In this document: one piece after another, positions 55,092 to 63,570 of the stretch | Layout of the letters: each line of letters opens with the position of its first letter | How positions within the stretch are numbered: the first letter of the stretch is position 1 | Source of the DNA: DASWDH01 sp035318505 | Lineage (GTDB): Bacteria; Myxococcota_A; Polyangia; Polyangiales; Polyangiaceae | Direction of reading: 5' to 3' | Assembly (NCBI GenBank): GCA_035318505.1 | Contig: DATHEQ010000010.1 | Span: forward strand, 16,964 to 80,963 | Length of the DNA: 64,000 nt | The notes under the pieces: model-generated | Told to the model about the DNA's origin: nothing | The model's input: the letters and a program-made list of their open reading frames with translations, nothing else | Database searches by the model: none | Program-made: the position numbers and the translations under genes

Positions 55092-56128
55092 GGGGACCCC
55101 TTGTCGTTCTTATCTTCCTTGTCGACCGCATCTGACACGTCATCCAGATCGACGGGCCCGACGTCGGTCGTAAATTGACCGTTACCGGCAAGCTCGTGAA
55201 TGCTCGGCACTCGTCTGTCGGAGGTCGTCAGCGCAACCCGTCGGAGCTCGTCTAATAGGTGATCCTGCGGGTCCTGCACGCGCTCAATCAATTCCGTGGT
55301 GCGGAGCCCGATCTCGATGTACGTGAGGCAGGTTTGCGCATCTCGGCGCGTGTGCCGGTGGACCCGCTCTGTTGCCCGCAGCACGGCGCGATCGCGAATT
55401 CGGCGGAGTAGGGCAGCCGGATCGTGCGTGTGAACGTCAACACCGGCCGCCAATAGCGCGACTTGCGCGAAGGGCGCGCCTTGAGGCAAATCGAGCGCCA
55501 CTCGTCGAGCGTCGAAACGCCACCGTCGCGTAACCGCTACTGCTGCGGCTGCACTCTCCCGGCGAGCACACTCAATCTCTCGGTCGGCTCGGAGTTCGAA
55601 GACGACGCGGAGATCGCCTCGGGTAAACTCGGTGATGTCGAAGAAGGACTTGGCGAACGCGTGCACGGTGCCCGGTGTGACGTCCGCCCGTATCGGGGCG
55701 ACAGCCATCGCGATCGCCTTCTCGGGAGCGCCGGCAATGATCAGCGCCTCGGCAACCTCGCGGGCGCGGCGGTCGGTCAAGAGCGCCATGGCGCGCTTGG
55801 CGCCCTCCGCGTCGTCGAAGAGCGCGGCAAGCCCGAGCCGCTCCTTGACCGCCCTGGAGTCGGCGCGCTGCCGGTCGGACCGTTTCGCCCTCGCAGAAAT
55901 CTTCAGGTTGTTGCGGAGCCGACCGACATAGCCTGAGTCTCCAGGGTCGAGACCAAGATCTGCGAGCTTCACTCTTACGTCGTCATCACCAAGGCCATCA
56001 ACGAGCAGGAACGTGAAGAATCTCCAGGCCGGACTCGAAAGGCAGAACGCTTCGCCTGCAGAAACGGCGGCTCTCGGCGGTGTTGTAGAGGCGTGCGTCT
56101 CCGCCTTCCGTGGTCGCCTACTCGCCAT
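55088..56128 (-). CDS. Hypothetical protein with arginine-rich helical core (346 aa)
   Basis: ATG 56128 (MASRRPRKAETH) is chosen because GGAGAG lies five to six bases upstream. The protein is basic at the N-terminus, then helical with many Ala/Arg/Asp (RLRNNLKISARAKRSDRQRA, ALLTDRRAREVAEALIIAGA), and ends in an acidic tail (LDDVSDAVDKEDKNDKGSP). No family is recognised. It overlaps the next gene by 4 bp and the gene before it by 11 bp, so it is part of a coupled string with the element genes. Confidence 0.6.
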   Translation of the reverse strand: MASRRPRKAETHASTTPPRAAVSAGEAFCLSSPAWRFFTFLLVDGLGDDDVRVKLADLGLDPGDSGYVGRLRNNLKISARAKRSDRQRADSRAVKERLGLAALFDDAEGAKRAMALLTDRRAREVAEALIIAGAPEKAIAMAVAPIRADVTPGTVHAFAKSFFDITEFTRGDLRVVFELRADREIECARRESAAAAVAVTRRWRFDARRVALDLPQGAPFAQVALLAAGVDVHTHDPAALLRRIRDRAVLRATERVHRHTRRDAQTCLTYIEIGLRTTELIERVQDPQDHLLDELRRVALTTSDRRVPSIHELAGNGQFTTDVGPVDLDDVSDAVDKEDKNDKGSP

Positions 56129-56570
56129 GTGTTCTCTCCACCGTCTGAGCCACCCGCCCAATTCGATCGATGGTTTCAGTATTCAGCATGGCTGGTGCCA
56201 GTAAGCGGATCGACGGTGGCACCGCCAACTGTTCGAGTGTCCGCGACGGCGAGAGCACGACGACCACAGCGGGCACCGTCACTCCATCGAAAGTGGCGAA
56301 GAATATCCATCGGCCGCGCTGCCTTTGCCGCTTCGCAAAGCTCGCCCCAAGCGCCGCCTCAATGTGGCGCACCACGCGACTGATTGTCGTCGACCTAAGC
56401 TGTACCGCACGACGCCACAGGATGCGACGCTGGTCAATGGCGATGTCGTTGACCAATCGTCTGAGTGCGCCGACTTCGCTTCGAGTAGGCGGCCGTGGCT
56501 CGCCCGTGCGGATCAGGCACGCACGCGCGTAAGCACGGCAAGGCGATGAAACCGAGAATTCGCCACACAT
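56118..56570 (-). CDS. Hypothetical protein (150 aa)
   Basis: The core RRILWRRAVQLRSTTISRVV, then HIEAALGASFAKRQRQRGRW and IFFATFDGVTVPAVVVVLSP could form a small alpha/beta fold. No domain is recognised. Its ATG 56570 follows the stop of the 94-aa gene with no gap (TGA-ATG), and its end overlaps the next gene by 11 bp. It belongs to the same transcript as its neighbours; function unknown. Confidence 0.55.
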   Translation of the reverse strand: MCGEFSVSSPCRAYARACLIRTGEPRPPTRSEVGALRRLVNDIAIDQRRILWRRAVQLRSTTISRVVRHIEAALGASFAKRQRQRGRWIFFATFDGVTVPAVVVVLSPSRTLEQLAVPPSIRLLAPAMLNTETIDRIGRVAQTVERTHGE

Positions 56571-56855
56571 TCAGTGCCCTCTCCGGGGCCCAGGCTTCAC
56601 CGCTGGAGACGACGGTTGGCGAACCCACTGCCATCGTTCCAGCTCCTCCGTTAGCGCGCGCTCCTCGGCCAGCGCGTCGTCGAGCATTTCGCGCGTTGCC
56701 TGAAGGCTGACAAACCTCTCCTCATATGGAGCCTGCCTGGCGACGATGTCCGTCCTGCCCTCTTTGGCACTCAGCATGATTGAGGTCAGTCGATTCCTGA
56801 TCTCATTCCAGAGCGCCAGCTTATAGGCCGCAAGTAGATATGCGCGACAAACCAT
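56571..56855 (-). CDS. Small hypothetical protein (94 aa)
   Basis: A helical protein with a coiled-coil-like middle (REMLDDALAEERALTEELER). The start ATG 56855 follows GGGGG at five bases. There is no recognised domain. It is joined directly to the next gene by a TGA-ATG junction. Confidence 0.5.
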   Translation of the reverse strand: MVCRAYLLAAYKLALWNEIRNRLTSIMLSAKEGRTDIVARQAPYEERFVSLQATREMLDDALAEERALTEELERWQWVRQPSSPAVKPGPRRGH

Positions 56856-56921
56856 GGAACCCCCAACCGCATTGTAGTGGGCAACAGAAGGAAAGAGAAG
56901 CCTGTCAACAGTTGTTCCGGT

Positions 56922-57479
56922 TCAGAGCGAAGAGCGTCGGACAAGAGGGGGCATCCGACAGGCTCGCTCGCACTCGATCCCAGTCGCGGTCGCGAGAGAG
57001 CACGCCGGACAGTCTTCTTGTAAGCAGAAGTTCGAGTCGTCATCGAAGAAAGCGGTTGCGCGTGCCTCGCTCATCTTGAGAGTTGGATTGTGGAATAGGC
57101 ACTCCTTGAGTCCTCTGATCATGAGCTTCTCTCCGAGCTTGTCGTATTTGGCCAGCCTGCTCGGAAAACTGAGGTCGAAATGGTTGCATAGGAATGCAGC
57201 CGAGCCGCATTCCGCGACAATCGTGGGCAGGACCAACGTGATTCCGGCGAACTTGCCGGCGTCGGTCGTGTACAAGACCATCCTGCCAGTGTCATTGCCT
57301 GACACGCGGACGTGTCGGGCGCGGTAGTCAACCTGCTCGGCCTCCTCGAGAAGACGCCGAGACTCGAAGCAGCCATTTGCGCATGCCCAGAAAACCCAAC
57401 CGGGATCGCTGAATATGACCTGCGGGAGCGTTTTGCCAAAGTGCCGACCGAAGTCGAGTCTTGTCCACATGAGATTCAC
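56922..57479 (-). CDS. Protein with ExoX C-terminal-like start and Cys-rich tail (185 aa)
   Basis: The N-terminus RLDFGRHFGKTLPQVIFSDP, followed by GWVFWACANG, follows the small 'FGKyxGktlxei...DPxYlxWl' fold often seen at the C-terminal end of ExoX-type exonucleases and in phage proteins. The rest is unrecognised; it ends with CLQEDCPACSL and ERACRMPP, suggesting metal binding. The start is uncertain between GTG 57479 and ATG 57470. It lies downstream of a GC-rich repeat region, at the end of the polymerase gene string, and is transcribed on the same strand. Confidence 0.5.
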   Translation of the reverse strand: MNLMWTRLDFGRHFGKTLPQVIFSDPGWVFWACANGCFESRRLLEEAEQVDYRARHVRVSGNDTGRMVLYTTDAGKFAGITLVLPTIVAECGSAAFLCNHFDLSFPSRLAKYDKLGEKLMIRGLKECLFHNPTLKMSEARATAFFDDDSNFCLQEDCPACSLATATGIECERACRMPPLVRRSSL

Positions 57480-57533
57480 CCATTTTCACTAGAGGAAGAG
57501 CGCAAAGGAAGATGGGGGACCCAACGTTTCGTA

Positions 57534-57759
57534 TCCCGCGTCCTCCCGCCGCCTCCCGCGGAGGCTCCCGCGAAGCAAAGCACCCGGAATTAAGACCATC
57601 CCTCCTTCCCGCCTGTGGATTGGTCCGATTTTGCCAAAGCTTTTGAATCGCGCGCTCCAAGTCGTTTGGTGAGAATGGGGACGAAAACCGCGCGGGAAGG
57701 AGGGTCGCAGTAATTGCAATGGCTTGCGACCGCGGGGAGCGTCGCGGGAACTCGCGGGA
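57534..57759. repeat. Cluster of TCCCGC / GCGGGA repeats
   Basis: Five TCCCGC copies (57534, 57544, 57554, 57566, 57607) are followed by three GCGGGA copies in the opposite orientation (57692, 57744, 57754) in 226 bp. The spacings of the first three are 10 bp, one helical turn. It lies in the only sizeable gap beside the polymerase gene and could be an operator or origin-type iteron group. Confidence 0.55.
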
Positions 57760-57776
57760 ACGCGGGGGGAAGGCGT

Positions 57777-59777
57777 TTACGCAGCATAATGAGGCCCCAC
57801 GTTCGACTTCACGTCGCAGGCCACCGGCAGGCCGCTTAATGCCCGCCCCAGGACAGGGGGGACCGAGCTCATGATCTGAGCGAGTCGGAAGCACGCCGCG
57901 ACCCAAGGGCAGCCGGGGTCATGTGGTGATCGGGTGGGGCAGGTGCATGCCGGCGCCTCCCCCACTATCTCGTCATGCGCATGGAAGGCGACCTCAATAC
58001 CGGCCCGTTCAAGTTCGACTGCCTGTGCGACCATCAGATCTCTAGCTGTGGCCTGCACGAGATTTTCGACCACCGTCTGCTCGATGACTCTTGTGCGGTA
58101 TTGGCCGTCCGCAAAGCGCCGCATGTTCGGACCCGAAGCCTTTGCAGAGACGCCATCGCCCGCTGCAGCACTGGGGGCATACCAGAACGCTAGGTTCGGG
58201 CCGTATCGTCCGAGCTCCTGTTCGTATCGAACGGATCGGTAGTAGAGCCGTCGCCCGGTAGGAAGGTAGATGACGACGGTCGGCGCCACGCTCGCTGGTT
58301 CGGTGGTCAAGTAGATGGACCACTTTGGCGTAACGGTTTCCTTGCCCTCCACCACCGCATTGCGAAAGGCGCGGAACAGTTCCTTGCGAAGCGCCCTAAT
58401 CGCCGGAAATCGCTGCTGGTACGCACGGAAGACTTGCTCGATCACGGCGATCTCAGCCCCCGGCACCTCGGCGAGTACCCGTGACACGAATCTCTCCATT
58501 CCCATGCCGAAACCGAGCCCGAGCATCGCTTGCTTGCCGAGATCACGAAGGTGACCGTTTTCGCCGTCCTTCACGATCGTCAAATCGGGGAAGATGGGTT
58601 GAACAAACCAGATGTAGACATCAGCGCCAGAGCGGAACTGAACAAGCAACTCCCGCTCGCCCGCAACCCACGCTACGAGGCGAGCCTCGATCATGGAGAG
58701 GTCCGCAGCGACGAACCATCTGGCCTTACGGGGCACAACCACATTCCGCTCGTCGGCGAGTTCCGGGATTTTGGCGCCATTTCTGCGCTTGTACAACTGA
58801 TGGATGTTGAGCTTCTCCGAATCGCGGTGACCTGCTGAAAAGCGGCCCGTGTGTGATCCGAAATAGTGGATGAAGTTGTAGATGATGCCCATTGGGACGG
58901 CAGCGTACGCTTCGAGCTTACCGACGGCCTTTCCTAGCGTTTGTATGCGTTCTCGAAGACGCATGAAGACCTGGAGTTCCGGATTGCTTTCAACCACGAC
59001 CGCGAGTTCGGCATCACGTTTGTCGAGGGAAGGCAGGACGATCCCCCACCTTTTCAAGACAAAGCTCAACACCGCCCTGCGCTTGAAGAGATCTGTCGTG
59101 TTGAAATCGAACTTGGTAGCAAACTCCGACAGTGCGTTTGCGCGCATCGCGCTGAGCTTGTGACTGGCTTCCGCCGCAAGATGGATGTCAACATGCAGCC
59201 CGCGCAGGTTCGTTCTGGTCGTCTGGTCGTTGATCTCGAACTCGAGATCCAAATATCCAATATCGTCAATCGCGTGAATGAGGAGTTGCCGCGCAATTGC
59301 CGTATCGGTCGCGCAGTATCTGGCCATCTCGAGAAGCAACGATGGGTTGCGGAGCGTTTCTTCGGTGAACGGTGGTGCAGACAGTTTCGAATGCCCGAGA
59401 AACTTTGCGCCATTGTCGAGCGTGCCTTTGAGACCGAGCGACTTGACGTAGCCCTGGGTGTCGAAGTACTGGACGAAGTCTATTCCCCAATGAAGCTTCG
59501 CGACGAGACCGTCGAAGCCGACGTTGTGAGCGGCAAACATTCGGCCGTCATCAGCGGCGTTCGCCAAACAAGCACGAGCCGCATCGAGATCACGACCGTC
59601 ACCGGCTCCGGCGTAGAAAAACTCGATTGCCCCGGCTCCGAGCGCTATCGATACACCGAGCACACGAAACCTCGCGTCCGCGAGGTAGGACCGCGTGCTC
59701 ATCTTTGTTAAGGTGAAGTCGCGATCCGTATAGGTCTCGAAGTCCACGCAGACCGCTCGAGCAAGGGTGGGTCTCAT
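57777..59777 (-). CDS. Family A DNA polymerase, compact phage type (666 aa)
   Basis: An N-terminal 3'-5' exonuclease-like domain has DFE (12-14), HNVGFDGLVA and YCATDTAIA. The polymerase part carries motif A AADLSMIEARLVAW, motif B KQAMLGLGFGMG and motif C HAHDEIVGE, all with catalytic residues intact. There is no 5' nuclease domain, so it resembles phage or plasmid replication polymerases rather than a chromosomal Pol I. Near its C-terminus CTCPTRSPHDPGCPW is a possible zinc site. The start overlaps the stop of the helicase gene by 4 bp. It replicates the integrated element or its circle. Confidence 0.88.
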   Translation of the reverse strand: MRPTLARAVCVDFETYTDRDFTLTKMSTRSYLADARFRVLGVSIALGAGAIEFFYAGAGDGRDLDAARACLANAADDGRMFAAHNVGFDGLVAKLHWGIDFVQYFDTQGYVKSLGLKGTLDNGAKFLGHSKLSAPPFTEETLRNPSLLLEMARYCATDTAIARQLLIHAIDDIGYLDLEFEINDQTTRTNLRGLHVDIHLAAEASHKLSAMRANALSEFATKFDFNTTDLFKRRAVLSFVLKRWGIVLPSLDKRDAELAVVVESNPELQVFMRLRERIQTLGKAVGKLEAYAAVPMGIIYNFIHYFGSHTGRFSAGHRDSEKLNIHQLYKRRNGAKIPELADERNVVVPRKARWFVAADLSMIEARLVAWVAGERELLVQFRSGADVYIWFVQPIFPDLTIVKDGENGHLRDLGKQAMLGLGFGMGMERFVSRVLAEVPGAEIAVIEQVFRAYQQRFPAIRALRKELFRAFRNAVVEGKETVTPKWSIYLTTEPASVAPTVVIYLPTGRRLYYRSVRYEQELGRYGPNLAFWYAPSAAAGDGVSAKASGPNMRRFADGQYRTRVIEQTVVENLVQATARDLMVAQAVELERAGIEVAFHAHDEIVGEAPACTCPTRSPHDPGCPWVAACFRLAQIMSSVPPVLGRALSGLPVACDVKSNVGPHYAA

Positions 59778-61636
59778 GGTGACCCGCTCCCACCGTTTTT
59801 AAGCAACTCATCGTCGGTGAACACGAAGGTCGCATCACTCCCCGGGTTCGCCACCGCGGGGATCGTGCCGGGCGGCGCGACGGGGCCGTGCTTCCGGGAG
59901 TCATTTGACTCGTCCACGGTGGTTGCGGGGGGCGTCCCACATTCAATATTGGCTAGTCGATTCTTGAAATCATCTTCCAAGAGCAATGTGAAGTTGCGGT
60001 TTCCGCGCAGCAGCTTGAAGGCGTAGCTCTTGCCATTGATGTCGACTGCCAGGTATGGCCTGCGCCCGGCACGCACGTCCGAGTAGCTGGACTCGCGCAT
60101 GATTCGCGTGGTTACCGCTCGCTGCTTGTCACCCCAGGTCGCGAAGAGCTCCCGGTACCCAGTCATACCGCGCATCTGGTCAATGAAGTACGTTAGTCTG
60201 TACGAAGGCAGCGCCTTCGCCTCTTTGCCTTCTTTGTCATCCCGTTGCACGGCCTTCTTGCGCTCTTGCTCCCCCTCCTCCTTGCCGTTGTTGGTATCAA
60301 CAAATTCACGCATTGCTTCGAACATTTCGCTCAGGTCTTGGCCGCTCACCTCGGGCAAGGTCGCCCCCAGAAGCCGTGCGAGGGCGACGGGGATGAGGGG
60401 GCGCGTGCCGGTGTCGGCTTGGTGCCGATACCAGTCCGCCGGTTTCGACTCAATGAGCTTTTTCAGATGAAGCAAGAGGCCCGGCGCCGCTTGGCGCACT
60501 TCGTCGAGCACCGCGCCCTTTGAAATCTGGTCATCCATCTCCGCCACGGAAATCATCGTCGTACGGCGACTGATCTCCCGCCTGTCGGGGACATCCTCGG
60601 CGCTATCGGCAACGTAGACGAAGACGTTCGGGATATTTCGTTCGTTGCGATGAAGACCTCGGGCGGACACGACGTCCGTGCCGGAAAGCCGGATCAGCTC
60701 CTCCACAAGTCCAATTCTCTTGCCCGCCTCTTTGGCCCTGGCGAAGACCGCGCCCTGTGCCATGTCGAAACTGCGTTTGGTTTCCAAATCACCTGCGAGA
60801 TTCAAATCGAACTTGGCGCGAACGCCGAACTTCCCGACCTCCTCCCAGATCATGGTCACCAACTCGGCCAGGTAATCCTTGCCACTACCCGGCGGCCCTA
60901 CGAACCAAAAGACTCCAAGTTGCCCTACGCCGACATGACGGAGGAGTGGGGCAGCTATGCAGGCCACCAGCAGCAGGACGTCGTTCTCGGTCGAGAGCGG
61001 CAGTCGCCCGTTGCGATATAGTCTCAGAAAGAATTCGACGGCCGGCACCTCTGCGACCGCCGGCATGGTGAAGGGCACGGTGGCGACGATGACTCTCGTC
61101 AACGGATCGATGCTCCATTCTTCGTCAACGTGGGCGACCGGAAGGTCATATCTTGCGATCACCGCAATCCCCAGGGCTCGGAGAGCACCACGGTGCCCCA
61201 TAACGGCCTTGTTCAGCAGGCTCGGCGTTTGAGGATCCCATCCAGCCACCCATTCGACCCCGTCCTCCGTTGCCACAGACAAGAGAGTCCAGGCAGCGGT
61301 CGAAGCGCATTCGTGTTCGTTTGCCCGCGCGTTGGGGCCACCCTCCGTGCAGTTCACGCTGAACCGTCGACCCGCCGCATCGTCGAAGGAAAGCGTGCTG
61401 GTGAGCTCGTTGAAGTACACGTACATCGGTCCGAGCTCGCGGTCCCCCAGCAGCCGCCGCCGATACACGGCGAGCATTTTCTCGGCCGGACCAGCGGTGT
61501 CGGTGCGCGCCTTCTCTCGTTGCCAAATTTCGAAGGCGGCTTCGCGTTCCTCCTTGGTCCAACGACACAGTTTGGTCAGGATGAGCATCCGTGCCGCCCA
61601 CCCGACCGGAATATCCTTCAAGGGATCACATTTCAT
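59774..61636 (-). CDS. Phage/plasmid-type replication helicase ATPase (620 aa)
   Basis: An ATPase domain has GPPGSGKDYLAELV at 247-260 and downstream VYVADSAEDVPDRREISRR, which looks like the sensor/arginine region of D5- or SF3-like helicases. The Walker A ends GKD instead of GKT/S, which is unusual. Flanking domains (residues 1-190 and 400-620) are unrecognised; a charged linker follows residue 450. It overlaps the primase-like gene by 11 bp and the polymerase gene by 4 bp, giving a primase-helicase-polymerase string. The role as replicative helicase is inferred from this order. Confidence 0.72.
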   Translation of the reverse strand: MKCDPLKDIPVGWAARMLILTKLCRWTKEEREAAFEIWQREKARTDTAGPAEKMLAVYRRRLLGDRELGPMYVYFNELTSTLSFDDAAGRRFSVNCTEGGPNARANEHECASTAAWTLLSVATEDGVEWVAGWDPQTPSLLNKAVMGHRGALRALGIAVIARYDLPVAHVDEEWSIDPLTRVIVATVPFTMPAVAEVPAVEFFLRLYRNGRLPLSTENDVLLLVACIAAPLLRHVGVGQLGVFWFVGPPGSGKDYLAELVTMIWEEVGKFGVRAKFDLNLAGDLETKRSFDMAQGAVFARAKEAGKRIGLVEELIRLSGTDVVSARGLHRNERNIPNVFVYVADSAEDVPDRREISRRTTMISVAEMDDQISKGAVLDEVRQAAPGLLLHLKKLIESKPADWYRHQADTGTRPLIPVALARLLGATLPEVSGQDLSEMFEAMREFVDTNNGKEEGEQERKKAVQRDDKEGKEAKALPSYRLTYFIDQMRGMTGYRELFATWGDKQRAVTTRIMRESSYSDVRAGRRPYLAVDINGKSYAFKLLRGNRNFTLLLEDDFKNRLANIECGTPPATTVDESNDSRKHGPVAPPGTIPAVANPGSDATFVFTDDELLKNGGSGSP

Positions 61637-62537
61637 GATCTTCCTCGGCCAGCACTAGAAGATCAGCTTCGGTCCAACGCTTGCGCCCCGCACCGCCGTG
61701 GCCCCCGAGGCAAATGACGTCGATGGCGCCGTCGTCCCGTCGGTTCACGTACGTGCAGCGCGCATCGTGTTTCGCGCCCCCAGCGGGGCAAACGTCGTAC
61801 AGTGCGTGGTCGCCAGGAGAATCAGGTACAGGAATTCCCAGAGTCGCAAGGTAATCGGCAACGTGCTGACGCTCTTCGGACGTTACGAAAGTTGTGCCGA
61901 GCGCGCGCAGAATCCGATCGGGAAAGGGGATCGCTTTGGGGTCAGCGATAAACGGTACGCCGTTCGAAAGGTGCGCCGCAAAGTCGACGAGCAGGATGCC
62001 CGAATCAGTTTGTCGCAGGCATTTCGGAAGCCTTTGGCCCTGGGACGGCTTCCAGCTGGCAGGGTCTCCGCCCTCGAACGACAGGGTGAGTCTCTTGCAG
62101 CATTCACTGAGCTGATCTGGGGCGACGGGGGACACTCCCGCGTACGCAAACTTGCCCCCATCAGGTGTGGCCCAGCACGCTGTCGGCGTCAGCGTGCCAG
62201 TCTGCTCAATCGTCGACAACGGGCTCGCTTTTCGCCCGTCCACATCAATAATGCAGCCGTACGCCTTTCGGAGACCGGCTTTGTTTTTGGAACAACGCTC
62301 TTGCACCCAGACCTGCGGATCCACAATCCTCGACGTGACCGCCTCATCCGAGACCGCGTTGATGACGTTCGCGATTTGCCGAATCTCCACCTCCATCGGA
62401 AACGTAAAGGGGCTGGCCATTCGCCCGAACGACAAGAACGTTTTCGGCTCGCCGTCGTTTCGCGAAAAGCGAGCGGCAACACCGGCTACGATTGCGGCCA
62501 GCAGATCGTCGTGAGCGAGGGAGCCCGCGGTCGTCAC
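61626..62537 (-). CDS. Putative primase-like replication protein (303 aa)
   Basis: GTG 62537 is chosen as start: it overlaps the DUF2786-like gene stop by 4 bp and GGGAGG lies upstream. The protein contains AYGCIIDVDGRKASPL, where DVD could be the metal-binding pair of an archaeo-eukaryotic primase. It ends with CPAGGAKHDARCTYVNRR... and VICLGGHGG, a pattern like the Cys/His segment that follows primase cores. The match is weak, so it could also be a replication initiator. It lies directly before the helicase and polymerase genes. Confidence 0.5.
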   Translation of the reverse strand: MTTAGSLAHDDLLAAIVAGVAARFSRNDGEPKTFLSFGRMASPFTFPMEVEIRQIANVINAVSDEAVTSRIVDPQVWVQERCSKNKAGLRKAYGCIIDVDGRKASPLSTIEQTGTLTPTACWATPDGGKFAYAGVSPVAPDQLSECCKRLTLSFEGGDPASWKPSQGQRLPKCLRQTDSGILLVDFAAHLSNGVPFIADPKAIPFPDRILRALGTTFVTSEERQHVADYLATLGIPVPDSPGDHALYDVCPAGGAKHDARCTYVNRRDDGAIDVICLGGHGGAGRKRWTEADLLVLAEEDHEM

Positions 62538-63031
62538 AGCACACCCTCCCAGCTGCAGCCGTGGTGCACTGCGCCATGGCCTCTGAGCCAATGAATCAGG
62601 TCGTCGATCTCGTAGGGCCGCCTGCAGGCGCGGCAGATTCCTGCGTAGCGCGACGTGATCAGTATGGGTCGGACCTGCTCGCCGCGCCTCCCGTCGCCTC
62701 GAGCCGCAAACGGTCTCAGAGTGCGTATTGCGGTCTTGGGTGCCAGTTGGAGGTGGTGCGCGGCTATCAACTCGGCCGCCTTCAGGGCCGCATTTCGAGC
62801 TTCGTTTTCGTTTGGCGAGCTCGCCAAGGCGAGTAACTTACTCACCTTGTCGATAATCGCCGAGGCCCCCGAAGTACTCACGACCGCCCCCGGGGGTTGC
62901 TGCCTCGAATATCCGTTGCTACATTGCTCATAGCTGCCTCCGGTCGCGCGCGCGTCAAGCTCCCCAGCCTCGCGCGCGCGACGCTCTTTCTTGTTCCCGC
63001 CTAGAGCGCCGATGGACGGCGCTGTTTGCAA
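62534..63031 (-). CDS. DUF2786-like protein (start uncertain)
   Basis: IIDKVSKLLALASSPNENEA followed by RNAALKAAELIAAHHL matches the short DUF2786 helical repeat found in phage and bacterial proteins. A CRACRRPYEIDD segment and HGCSWEGVL at the end could bind zinc. The long frame starts at TTG 63031, but GTG 62881 preceded by GGGGGCGG is a better-supported start directly in front of the domain, giving 115 aa. It sits between the excisionase-like gene and the replication genes. Function unknown. Confidence 0.6.
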   Translation of the reverse strand: MQTAPSIGALGGNKKERRAREAGELDARATGGSYEQCSNGYSRQQPPGAVVSTSGASAIIDKVSKLLALASSPNENEARNAALKAAELIAAHHLQLAPKTAIRTLRPFAARGDGRRGEQVRPILITSRYAGICRACRRPYEIDDLIHWLRGHGAVHHGCSWEGVL

Positions 63032-63039
63032 TCGTCGCC

Positions 63040-63240
63040 TCAGCGGTTTTCGCTGGGTTCCACGGGGGACACAGCTTTAGACCGAAGCCAATCGCCAAGC
63101 TCCAACTTCGAAAACCTCACGAACCTCGGACCAAAGCGCCTGTGCGGAATGCGTTTTTGCGACACGAGGGCGTAGATTGTCCCGACTCGCACACCCAATA
63201 TTGTGGCGGCTTGGCTGCACGTAAGAGCCTCGTCATTCAT
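63040..63240 (-). CDS. Excisionase-like HTH protein (66 aa)
   Basis: The core ALTCSQAATILGVRVGTIYA, then RRFGPRFVRFSKLELGDWLR is a MerR-type/Xis helix-turn-helix with the usual 'wing' before the L-E-x-W helix. ATG 63240 is preceded by GGAGG at good spacing. It lies between the integrase and the replication string, as excisionases do. It is expected to bend DNA at the att site and control integrase direction; it could also act as the early regulator. Confidence 0.75.
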   Translation of the reverse strand: MNDEALTCSQAATILGVRVGTIYALVSQKRIPHRRFGPRFVRFSKLELGDWLRSKAVSPVEPSENR

Positions 63241-63570
63241 ACCCACCTCCCCAAGGTCGACCACCCTTGGCTATTCACGATTATCAGACCGTCTTCGTTT
63301 GATTCACCTGTTGCCTCGCGACAAAGGCTACAGGTGACGACGGCAGATTCTTTTCCTGCGCTGCGAGGCAGCAGGCCTGGCGAACGTCAGCCTCAATTGA
63401 GTCGCATTCGATACCTCGAGCGTTCGCGCGCACGGCGCAAGCGCTTGCACAATGATGCGACGAGCACGAGTGGGTCGCGGGTTCATCCGCCCGGACCGTC
63501 AACTCCAGCGACAGATGGGCTGTGTCATCGACTGAAGTGTGCTTCTTAGCCCTTCAACTGCCCTCTGCCC
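63241..63570. other. Gap between the excisionase-like gene and the integrase
   Basis: About 330 bp. No gene with support. An open minus-strand frame (63284-63502) has a Cys-rich composition but no ribosome site. I could not identify an attachment core; none of the sequence matches a tRNA end. Confidence 0.45.
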
